Shown here piece by piece: positions 45,001 to 54,791 of a stretch of 64,000 nucleotides of DNA. Where the stretch lies: assembly GCA_015183035.1 (NCBI GenBank), contig JACZZP010000002.1, forward strand, positions 2,818,272 to 2,882,271. The letters are read 5' to 3'. The notes beneath the pieces are model-generated. The model had not been told where the DNA came from and did no database searches. It saw only the letters and a program-made list of their open reading frames with translations. Position 1 is the stretch's first letter, and every line of letters begins with the position of its first letter. This DNA is from Meloidogyne chitwoodi. Its lineage: Eukaryota; Nematoda; Chromadorea; Rhabditida; Meloidogynidae. The position numbers and the translations under genes were made by a program.

Positions 45001-48000
45001 TCTTGCCATTTTTTGTTATTCTCTTCCGAATTATTCTCAATGTCTTCTTTTAGTAAATCTTCATTATTTTTATTTCCATAAATATCATTTTCCATAAAAT
45101 AATTAATAGGGCTTCCAAATGGTTCTGCTTCAACTCTGTGTTTATTAAAACTTTCTTCATTTTCTATTTTTAGCAATTTCATAAATCCATTATCTTCATT
45201 AATTCCACTTTTAAAATTTCTGTTATCACGGATTTTGCCTTCTAAACATTTCTCCTTATGTTTTTCGATATTTTTAGATAATAATTCCTCCGTCTCAAAT
45301 TCATCATTTTTATGATTAACTTCATTAGTTTGAACTTTTTTTGATTTGATTTCTTCTGTTAAAAGTTGAATTTCTTCCTTATCATTTTCTTTTTTAAAAA
45401 CATTTCTTAAACAATTTGGTTTTTCAAAATTGCCCGTTTCTACTCTGTTTGAACATTCTTCATTTACTTCTGAATCTTTATTTTGACGTAGTTTTGCGTC
45501 AAATATTGTTGGTTTTTCAAAATCTAGATGAGGCGTCTCTAATATTTCACCAGGAAATTGTTCCAAAGTATTATCTGATAAGACAGGTGTATTATCTAAA
45601 TTAGGCGTTGATAACGTTTCGTTTGGAAGTTGTTCCAAAGTATCACTTGATGTTTCAGTACCATCTAAATTTTTTATTTTAATTTACATATAATTTAAAA
45701 TAATTAAATTTTTACTAAATAAATCGAATAATGTGTGTTTTTCTCTTTGATTCTTGTTTTTCTTTGTTATTTTACGTTTTATTAGATCACTAATATTAGA
45801 TAATGATGAAAATGATAAACCTTTTTCTAAACTTTTATTTCTTTTTCCATTAAACCAATTATTTGAATGTGACCTTTCCCTTTCTAATTAAAAAATTTTT
45901 TTTTAAATTTTTAATATGTATTAAAGTTAATTTACCTGTGATTTGTCTACTGAAATTAATATTTGAGTCTGATTTAGTTTTTCTATGATTGTTTGATTTT
46001 TCCTTGGGTTTTTCATTTATCCCCTCTATTTGAGGATACAAATCTTCCTGAAAAAATTATTTTCTATTTTTAAGTGTTTAAATAAACCTCAATATTTTCT
46101 CCAGCTATTATTGAATTCTCATTAATTGGTTTATGACTTGAATTTAAAATTCTACAATTGACACACAAATTTAGCCCAGAAATTACCTTTTTTAAAGGAT
46201 TATTATTAAAAGAATTTTTTCCACCATAGCAGTTATTATAAAATAGTAAAGTAATGGTCAATCCGATAAGTTTCATTTTATAAAAAAATTTTTAATTAAA
46301 AAAAAATTTTAATTTTAAAAAATTTTTATCCTCAGCTAATTTTCCTCCGGATAAGAAAATTATGTTTTTTCTTAAATGAGACTACACTCATAAAATATAT
46401 TTTTTTCTATATCATTCTCTAAATTTTACTCTCTAATTACAAAATAAAATGAGTTGGATAATTTCTCAAAATTCGGCGACTTAAAAGGATAATCAAGATA
46501 GCAAAACACACTAACTAAACTACAAATGTACTTTTCATAAAACCAAATTATGAAAAGTGCATTTGTAGATTTTTTCCAATGAAGATATTTTTAATTTGTT
46601 TGGAAATATCCTTTTACGTCCTAACATGCCAAATTTTTTATTCTTTAAGTTCACCCAGGAAGTCGAATTACTACAGCTGGACCCAGAGATATTTTAAATT
46701 AATTTTTTAAACAAAAGTTAATAAATTGTATGATCATTGTTAAAACTAATAAAATGCTCAATATTTTAAATAGATACTAAAATTAAACGTAACAATGGAT
46801 TATAATTGATAATAACTAAATAATAATAATTGTATAGTGAAGGATCGAAATCGGCAATAAAATATTTGGATTTTTAATAAAGTTAAAGGGATAAACTAAA
46901 TTAGATATTCACAATTTTATCTCATTTTTTAATCTTTTTTGGACATCTTGTTAATCTGATGCTGAAAAAATTTTAATTTTTCAAAAAAATCCAAGTTTAT
47001 TTATTTTCCCATCTCTTCTTTGTTTTCATTTTTCTTAATATCCTTCCCAATGTCATATACCATATACTCATCACTGTCCTCATCATCTTCATTTTCAATT
47101 CTATTTCCATGGGCTATAAAATTTTTTATTTAAATTTAAAATTTATTTTTTAATGTTTAAACAACATTCTGACCTTTTTCAATTTTTTCAAAATTATTCT
47201 TTCTTTTTTGTTTATGATTAAAAGTTTCAACACCATTATTACTTTCTAATTCTATAAATTTATCTGATTCACTATCCTCTAAATTTTCAAATTTATTAAA
47301 ATTTCCAAATACATTTTCATTTATAATTATGTATTAAAAAATATTTTTACATTTTTTGAACATATTTTTTGCTTACCTTCTTGATCCATAAGATTGCGTG
47401 GCGTCATCTCTAAGCTACCATTATTTAAATAAGGATGAGAAACAGGATGAGAAACAGAGTTTCTCGATGATGAGGGATATGAAGAATTATTGCTAGAAGT
47501 ATTGCTATTTCCTTCACTCAATTTTAATGAAGTTGTATATGTTGTATCCGTAAAGTTTGTTTCACTATAATCTGAGCTTTCGGATAATCTGCTTTCATTT
47601 TCAATATTATTATCTATAATTTCATTTTGTGGCATTTTACCCATTTTTTCATTTTTGTTTTTACGCAGTTTTTTCCAGCCTTGAACAAAAGACTCTTTAC
47701 CGAACTGAATGAATCTATTTTTTTCCAATGAGACTGGTATTTTAATCCCTCTAAAAGGGTTAAGTTTAGTTATTTTTTGATCTTTATTTTGACTTTTATT
47801 TTTTCCATTAATTTTTTCTTGTTCCAAATGAATATTTTTATCATTTCCAAATATTTTTCCGCTTTTAGTACTTACATCGCGTACAAATTTAATTGCTTTT
47901 TCTTTTGTGCTTAAATTAGATTCTTTTTTCGGAGTTTCTGTTTTGCTTTTATTGCTTAAATCACTTTGAAACAACTTGAGGGAATCCATTAAATCATATG

Positions 48001-50369
48001 TTTTGCCATTAGGGTATAAATCAAATATCTTTGATTTTTGTTCTGGTGTTTGTTGATCCAAACGTTTTGAACTTGTCAAACTGGAATTTTTTTTGTTTGC
48101 AGCAACTTCTTTTCCATTTTCTAAAATTTCTTTGAGAGAATCCTGTAAACTCTTAGGAACACCAAGGTCAAAAATTATTGGTTGCTGATTTTCCACCTCC
48201 TTTTTAGGATTTTGTTTTTTATTTTCCTTGTTAACGTTTCCATAAACCTCATAATAAATTTTTAAAAAGACAAAAATAATAAAAAGATTTTTTAAAAACT
48301 TTTTAATAAATTTTAATTCATGTGAATTAGATTTCTCAAAAATTGGGGAGAAATATAGAAAGGCTAATGCATTCACTTTTCACTTACCTTAAAGGTTAAT
48401 TGGTATCTTGTTCACATGACTTTATTTTCTCTCTTTGCGCAGCCTTAAAAGTACTCTTAATCGAAAAAAATTGATTTTATATCCATTAAATATTGCCAAA
48501 GCCTAGGCTAGACAAAATGCGGGAATATCTTTTGAATTTTAAAGTTTTTGTTTTTTCTGAAAGTAAATAATATAAAAAATTATTAAAAAATATTATATTT
48601 AAAATTAACTAATTTTTAATTATTTATCTTATTTCATTAAGGCAAAATCCACCAACTTTGTTTCACCCACTCATTACTTTTTTTCAAATATTCTTGCACC
48701 GTTTTTATGCCATCCTTTGACTCGTCTCAGCTTTTTGGCTATTTATGGGCTTTATATTTTTGGAGCATTCTACGGTTGTTCCCTTTTGCGGCCAAATTTA
48801 ACACCCAGTCGGTTGCTGGTTGATGATTCCCCGTTGACTCATTATATGAAACTAGCTGAACAACGTCTTTGGTCTGAGGGTGTTATTGGCAGAATATACG
48901 TTAATAATGCCCCTGACTTTGAAGCTAATCCAGAAAAGGTAAAATGGAAACTTTAATATAAAAAAACAAATTAAAGTTGGAACGTTTGCTTCAACTGGTT
49001 TCTGAATTGGAATCGACACCCTTTTCAATGGGTCCTAACTCAACCCAACTTTGGATTCGTGAATTTAATAATTATCGCCAATACTTTGCTGACAGCAATC
49101 AGGACTTTTACGAAACACTTAGAGCCTTTCTAAAAATATCTTTTAATAAACAATGGTCTTCTTTTCTCCATTGGATGCCTGGACCGGTTGGTACTAACAT
49201 TTTTAGTTAGCATAGAACAAAAAATTTTTTATTCTTTAGAATGGTCGAGAATATGTTAACAAATTTTACTTTACTACTGCTTTTAAAATACCTGACTGGA
49301 ATGTTAGAACACAACTTTTATTAATTTGGAGAAATATTACTTCAAAATATTCCGATTTTCAAGCAATGGTTTTTGACGAAAATAACTTTTTTAGCGACCA
49401 AATGCTTGAATTAAAGCAAACAACTCTAAGTTCTTTAGGAACAGCAATTTTAGCAATGATTATAGTATTAATTATTTATCAAAAGTTGACCTCAATTTAC
49501 TAAACTTTAGGTCTGTATTCTTTTTATCGCAGATTCAGCAATTGTATTTTGGGTTTCTTTTATGCTTGTTTCAATGGATATTGGGGTATGTGGGTATCTT
49601 TCTCTTTGGGGCAGAGAAAGCTCTTCAGGTAAAATAAAAATAATAATTTTTTATTTAATTTTTTAAAGCTCACAGCGATTTGGATCCTACTACAGTAGTT
49701 AACATACTTATGAGCATTGGTCTTTGTATTGATTTTGCTACGCATGTCGGTTACAGAACTTATAGATCAAGGTATGATTTTGTTTCAAACATAATAATAT
49801 ATCTCATAAATAGGTGTCGCGATCCAGATGAGCGAATTGCTGACTCTTTAGGAGCTATTGGATGGCCGGTTGTTCAAGCAGGGTTTTCAACCATGCTTTG
49901 CATTGTAGTCATGCTTTTAGTGCCATCCAACGTTGTCAGAATGTTTGCTAGGTTATTTATAAATAACAATTTTTTGGAATTATTTTAAATTTTCTCAAAT
50001 ATCTTATTAAGGACAAATATTCTCGTTGTGTGCACTGGTCTATTTCATGGCCTTTTTCTTCTTCCTATCATCATTCGATCGTTCGCCTTTGGAGTAGGTG
50101 ATTCAGTTAAGAAGGATTTAAAGAATTATCTAAAGACAATATCTGAGAATACACAAAATTCTTCTGTTGGGCTTTCAAATATCGCTAAAGTTGCACTAGT
50201 TAATGATTCAAAAAAAGAATTTGTTGGAAAAGAAGGAAGAAGAGATATTACTAATTCTACCAATGGAACAACAGTTAATAATTCTTATAATGGGAAAGAA
50301 GCTAAAATTTTGGCTAAAGTGGTAGAAGGGCAAATTAATCAAGCTTCTGGTACTTTTTTCTTTAATTAA
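42059..50369 (+). CDS. ptr: Patched-related (PTR) RND-type membrane protein
   Basis: A patched-related protein with two sets of membrane helices, a nematode-expanded family needed for moulting, cuticle and lipid or sterol traffic. It begins MPSNDLFQNKINPFGLL, then helix 1 (HPRPFIIIPV/LVTFLLMFGIL) and DDLRLLYSPEHSMSRVE. A first extracellular loop follows, then the sterol-sensing-like domain with AIGVDDTYVML, LEEAGSAITVTSLTSFISF and GTFSATPAISIFCKF. The second half starts AKSTNFVSPTHYFFSNILAP and has SRLLVDDSPLTHYMKLAEQRLW, then SIGLCIDFATHVGYR and LGAIGWPVVQAGFSTML. Both halves have the RND GxxxD-type motif. The halves join in phase 0 across a 4583-nt intron (44059-48641) that houses two opposite-strand genes. 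The C-terminal tail is polar and Asn-rich. Confidence 0.9.
44235..46276 (-). CDS. Secreted Lys/Asn/Glu-rich disordered protein, nested in ptr intron
   Basis: I do not recognise a domain. Exon 1 encodes a signal peptide (MKLIGLTITLLFYNNCYG) and a segment with CVNC. Exon 2 begins EDLYPQIEGINEKPKEK and has HRKTKSDSNINFSRQ. Exon 3 has ERSHSNNWFNGKRNKSL. A large exon (about 45.66-44.42 kb) follows, and a last exon ends TTKLESVNENEVKICT with stop at 44235-44237. All junctions keep frame. A 22-residue tandem duplication starts the large exon: SDTLEQLPNETLSTPNLDN then SDNTLEQFPGEILETPHLD. The rest is charged and polar, probably disordered. It is entirely inside an intron of the opposite-strand ptr gene. 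Candidate effector by secretion, composition and lack of known domains; that role is inference. Confidence 0.7.
46520..46568. promoter_or_regulatory. 21-bp palindromic stem upstream of the nested secreted gene
   Basis: 46520-46540 pairs with 46548-46568 over 21 bp with one G-T wobble and a 7-nt loop. It lies 244 nt upstream of the minus-strand ATG at 46276. The right arm contains AAGTGCA (46555-46561), which is TGCACTT on the gene's strand and matches TGCMCTT, the motif reported upstream of dorsal-gland effector genes in Meloidogyne. Hairpin and motif are seen; function is inference. Confidence 0.5.
47001..48376 (-). CDS. Signal-anchored disordered protein, nested in ptr intron
   Basis: I do not recognise the family. 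The first exon starts MNALAFLYFSPIFEK and has a hydrophobic segment (FLKNLFIIFVFLKIYYEVYG) followed by a polar Lys/Asn/Ser-rich chain, so it is a signal peptide with a long n-region or a signal anchor. Recognisable spots: PIIFDLGVPKSLQDSLKEIL, KIFDLYPNGKTYDLMDSLKL, LNPFRGIKIPVSLEKNRFI, SESSDYSETNFTDTTYTTS. Exon 2 (after ATTTAG) encodes EDSESDKFIELESNNGVETF and exon 3 ends YMVYDIGKDIKKNENKEEMGK (stop 47001-47003). IFDLG and IFDLYPNG with following SL(K/Q)-rich stretches look like two diverged copies of a short motif. Neighbour and orientation match the gene at 44235-46276; both lie in the same ptr intron. Confidence 0.65.
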
Positions 50370-50451
50370 ATTTAAAATTAAATAAATATAATAAAATATA
50401 TTTTCTTTTATTCTAATGGTCTTCCATCATTAATAAGCCTGATTTTTCTTT

Positions 50452-51031
50452 TTAACCACAGAATTTTGCATGAGAACAGTACCATTGTCTCTTGACCCGA
50501 TTGTTTTCTAAAAAAATTTTAAACTTTATTTTAATCAATAATTTAGAAAGAATTTTTGGCCAATTTTTACACTATCATGTTCCAAAATTTTTATCAATTT
50601 GTATAATCTGTTAAAATCTTTTTAATCATTTATTCCTCTAATTCTTTTTAACCACAAAATTTTGCATGAGAGCAATACACGCCAGGAAAATCTTGACGGC
50701 GTCTTCTGGCAGCTCTTCCCCAACCACCCCAATAATTATTATATCCACCTGGAATTTTGAAAATATTTTTTATAATTTTTTAAATTTAAGTAGGCGACTC
50801 GTTTAGTTTATATTTTTTATTTAAAATATATTTTTAATTACCATATCCATAATAATTGTTGTAGTTGTAGGGTGAAAATCCACCACCATTGAAATTGTTT
50901 GAATAATAACCATACGGATAGTATTGAGCCACACAAGGCTCTAAAAGCATAAATGTTAAAACAATTAAACTTCCAAAAAGAAGGAGATGGTTGGACTGAT
51001 AAAAACCATTTTGGAAAGTTTGAATTTTCAT
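50452..51031 (-). CDS. Putative cyclic amidated peptide precursor with two alternative last exons
   Basis: Exon 1 (50842-51031) encodes a signal peptide (LLLFGSLIVLTFMLLEPCVAQ) and a Tyr/Gly/Asn-rich spacer ending in phase 1. Two downstream exons both have good acceptors, both accept phase 1 and both end in the same peptide. Exon 2a (50648-50748) gives a Gly/Trp/Tyr stretch, then AARRRR-QDFPGVYCSHAKFCG-stop. Exon 2b (50452-50507) gives ENNRVKR-QWYCSHAKFCG-stop. Each has a polybasic cleavage site, an N-terminal Gln (could form pyroglutamate), two cysteines spaced CX5C, and a final Gly that could donate an amide. Predicted mature forms are QDFPGVYCSHAKFC-amide and QWYCSHAKFC-amide. The YYGYG spacer also recalls nematode antimicrobial/neuropeptide-like precursors. 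I know of no named family with this core. Confidence 0.7.
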
Positions 51032-51587
51032 TAGAAGGATTAAGAAGTTTATTAAGAGTTTTTTTTAACAAATTTTGGAATGAATTTAATTGGATTATTT
51101 GCCTGCTTAAATATCTCCCGATAGATCCGAGTTTAGGCGAGATTTTAAACAAAAGTCATATGGTTAATGAAGGAATTATTAAAATATTCAAACGACCAGT
51201 CGACGCCATTTGTGCCAAGGGCATAGAATTAGATATTAAAAAGGAATTTCTTAGTTATCCGCTAAGAGATTATCCGTTCCTTTAATTTTTTCTAAAAATT
51301 AATCACTCTTAAGTGTTAAATTATTTTTAGTTTAAAAAATCTGTCTTCCGCCGACCTAGTTTAATAAAAAAATTGACCTTCGTGACGACTGTTTGGTGCC
51401 ACTTTCTTTTTTCTTTTTAATTATTAAAAAAGGGTCGTATCTTTTAATATTTTTTACTAAATATTTTATTCTTGACGATATTATTTTTTTTTTAATTTTA
51501 AAAATCATTAAAAAATCTATTAAAATCAAGCAAAAATTCGACAAAAAATTTGTAAAAAATTATTATTTCAAAATTCCCAAGTATTAA

Positions 51588-51779
51588 AACAGATGAATGC
51601 TCTTCATTATCTTGTAACGAGAACGTAGAATTAAAAAAAAATACTGATCAATCTGAACAAAATAATCAGGAAAGGAACGAATTTTCTTGTCAAAAGGTAT
51701 TTTTTAAAATAAAATTATAATTTCATTTTTTTAGAAACCGAAGGAAAAATTATGCAATGAGAATTGTTATCAAAAATAG
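51588..51779 (+). CDS. Possible 3' exons of a small cysteine-rich protein
   Basis: Two exons with a clean GTATTTT ... TTTTTTAG intron give TDECSSLSCNENVELKKN ... NEFSCQK/KPKEKLCNENCYQK and a stop at 51777-51779. Five cysteines in about 50 residues suggest a secreted peptide. I cannot find a convincing first exon or signal peptide upstream; 51393-51587 is a low-complexity frame. It may be a fragment. Confidence 0.3.
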
Positions 51780-52109
51780 CAATATTTAATGATGAAAATG
51801 ATAGATAATATAATTAAATTCTATTAATGTGCCAATGATTTTCTAAATGATTTTAATGTTAAATTTTTAATAAATAAACCATTCAGATATTTTTATTTTT
51901 CATTAAAATTAGTATTTATGTATGCATTTAGTATATTTAAATTATTTCCAACCCAAGCACATTAAATGCTTTCATCGTTAATGGACATCCGGTTAATAAA
52001 TAATATACGTATTAATACGCTAAAATAGAATTTCTAAATATTTAATTTAGTTTTCCAAGTTTTATTTATTTGAATAAACTTTGTCTCAGTTATTAGTTTA
52101 TTTAGCAAA

Positions 52110-52415
52110 TGTACCAGCAATATCAACTGAAGGTAAATTTTAATATAAAGTAGGTATTTTTATGATTAGTTTTTAATCCTTAAACATTTCAAATAGGAGA
52201 GAATTTCTAATTCCAATCATCTTTCTCCTCGAATACATTATTCCAACTGCAAATCAACATCTAGAAGAAATAGTACAAAAAAATGTTCAATAAACTCGCC
52301 TTCACTTAATTCTGAGTTAAAACCAACTGAACAAAAGCTGTTTTCTTTTGATTATGATGATGAAGATACTTTATCATCTGTAACGCTTCGGAATGAGGCA
52401 AAATTTGGGCTTTAA
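52110..52415 (+). CDS. Short reading frame ending on the globin start codon
   Basis: The ATG at 52110 gives MYQQYQLK. A GTAAAT ... AAATAG intron joins in phase 0 to ERISNSNHLSPRIHYSNC and continues through a Ser-rich, then acidic stretch (FSFDYDDEDTLSSVTLRNEA) to a stop. The stop and the globin ATG overlap as TAATG (52413-52417). It could be an upstream frame, an alternative N-terminal exon of the globin, or a two-cistron arrangement. No known domain. Confidence 0.4.
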
Positions 52416-54391
52416 TGGGAAATAATTTAAAATTTTATAATAAAATTTTTGGGGGAGTGAACTTTATTAAAGATAATAGAAGATTTGAGATTAATTTATT
52501 TAAAAAGTTACTCGCGCCAAAGGCATCCACAGAAGATGATCAATTGTCAAGTACGATCGGGGATTTTAGTGATGATCAATTGCTTGATGATGATACAAGA
52601 AATGAGAAAAGAGAATCTAATGCCCAACAAGTTGATTATTATGGTGGTTTTTCTCAAATGCAATTAGCTAGAGCACATTGGATTCAGCTACATAAGACAA
52701 ATATGCAGGTAAATATTATGCGTAGTAATCCCTGAAGACCAATACAATTTAGTTACCAGTACTTGCAAGAACATTTGTTCGAATGCTTCAGCATCAGCCA
52801 CAGTTACGAGTTTTGTGGCCTTTCGCTCGTCAACTTGATGGTGGGGGTTGTGTTTTGCGTATGGTACACCTTCTGAAAAGCGAGGCATTTAGGTGAGAAA
52901 GTTATTTATGTAAATTTTTTCCTTATCTTTGCTTCTATTTTAGACACCATTGTCAATGTTATCAGGCTTCTTTTACAATGATTATGGATAATATTGATGA
53001 TGAGCCAAAATTAAGTCACATTCTTCAACAGTTTGGCTCCAATCATTTTTTCTATGATTGCATTGAGCCACATATTCGTGTATTTTTAATTTTTTAATAT
53101 GTATATTTATTATTAAAATATGTATAATTTATTAAAGACTATGCGCGAGGAGTTTTTCAATTCGCTTGTTGATTGTTTAATAGGAAGCGTTAATGAATTA
53201 GATGAGGAACTAGCTGAAGATTGGGATGCGGTAAAATTCAAAAAATATTTAAAAAATAAGTTAAAAATTACAACTAGCTTTGGAGCAAAATTGAATCCAA
53301 CATGAGGTTTGGATTAAAAGTACAAAGACACAATTATTTGGCACATTGTGTGACATCTGGTGAAATGGAAATTCTTAGAGCTCAATGGTATCGTTTAGCT
53401 GGAGCCGGAAGCGGAATTTCTCAATTAGCTACGAGCATTGGAACAACTGGAACGGAGGCAAAATAATAATATTGATTTTATATATTTATTAAATTTAGCC
53501 ATTTATTAACTCGCTAATCGCTTTTGGAATGATTGATCAGGATAATCATTTGATAAGTATTTCCTTCCGTCAAATTTTTATTAATTCTACTCGTGAAATT
53601 TTATTGGCAAGTTTTTACAAATTTAAAATTTAAATCTATACTTGTAATTACTATTAAAATTATTTAATTAGGCAATAGAAAAGGCAATAGCACTTTGGGA
53701 ACCAAGTAATGGATTTATTCGTTTATGTAATGAAATTGATTCCAAATGCCCTTATACTGATGAATTAATACAAAAAGCAAGTGCTCCATTGATAAGACGA
53801 GCGTTTATCGAGGGTACTAAGCTATAATCATAATTTTTATTTTGAAAATATTTTAAAGCGCTAAACAACGAATTGACAGTACTTTTAAGTAGAGACCAGC
53901 CTTCACCTATTGTACATATATTAGAAGAGGGAATTCCTATAGAAAACAGAGACAATGAAACAAATATTAGTACAAATGTGTCAATTATACATACTTGGAC
54001 AAAAGTCTATCGAGTAGTGGAACAGGTGAACGAATTGTTTTTTTAATTATGCATTGCGTTTACTTAAAAGTTTTTTGCTATTCCTCTTTTGATTTATTAT
54101 TTTACAGGCTATAATAGCTGATGAATTAAATCGAAGTGGAAGGTTATAAAAATAATTTAATATTTGAAAACTATTTTTATAATATATTATCCTGAATCTA
54201 AAAAAAATACTTTATGAGAATTTTGTAACATTCTCGACCTACAATTTTTGACACCTTTCATTGTTTAAATACTTATTTGTAATTTTGTTGCTTGTTTAAG
54301 CCGCAAAGAAGACAGAAAATTTAGTTGCAGTAAATCCTCAGATTTGGACACTTGGGTGAAATTAGAGAAAAAAGTAAAATTTTTAGGATAA
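52415..54391 (+). CDS. Nematode globin, possibly bidomain
   Basis: A globin beginning MGNNLKFYNKIFGG, which could be myristoylated. The first fold runs LARAHWIQLHKTNMQLPVLA, FVRMLQHQPQLRVLWPFA, helix E AFRHHCQCYQASFTMIMDNID with a distal histidine, helix F QQFGSNHFFYDCIEPHI with the proximal histidine, and helix H EELAEDWDALWSKIESNM. A second region starts GEMEILRAQWYRLAGAGSG and is helical in feel (SFRQIFINSTREILLAIEKAI); it may be a degenerate second globin lacking clear haem histidines. The tail joins through AAG|GTTATA ... TTTAAG to SRKEDRKFSCSKSSDLDTW and stops at 54389-54391. The start codon overlaps an upstream stop. Confidence 0.75.
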
Positions 54392-54791
54392 AGTATAAAA
54401 AATAAAATGATCGAAGATTGACTTTTAACATTAAAGCTGTATAAAGAAGGGCTAAATAGTATAATATAAAAGTTGTGGTCAAAAATCTTTGTTTACCTCA
54501 ATTCTCTTTCGCGCACAAAGCCTATAAACAGCTGCCGACAAAAAGTTAAAGGGGAATCTCTCCAAAAATCCTTCTCGCATTGTTTTCGGAGAACACTGAA
54601 AGTTAAAGTGGACAGAGTCCTTCATTCTTTTGGCCTTTTTTAAGAACAACAACTGACTTTTTTTAAGTTTATGAGTGAATTGCTCAGCTCAAAACAATCA
54701 TCATCTTAATTTTATTTTCAATAATATTTAATTTATTTTTTCGTAAAAAATGAAAATAATATTTTTTAAATTTATTTTATTTTTGTAGTCA
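54392..54791. other. Intergenic, promoter of the astacin gene
   Basis: 400 nt between globin and astacin genes, both plus-strand. TTTTTGTAG at 54780-54788, three nucleotides before the ATG, is a probable trans-splice acceptor. No other signal is clear. Confidence 0.45.

Noticed and set aside
44412..48376. Gene end for ptr at 44.06 kb with the C-terminal half as a separate gene
   Set aside because: The exon before 44059 and the one from 48642 are both phase 0 and together complete the expected two-half RND architecture, so one gene with a long intron is simpler. Transcript data could still overturn this.
50953..51285. 110-codon plus-strand frame beside the peptide gene
   Set aside because: It overlaps the signal-peptide exon on the other strand, has no recognisable domain and no splice partners. 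The minus-strand model has consistent phase, signal peptide and processing sites.
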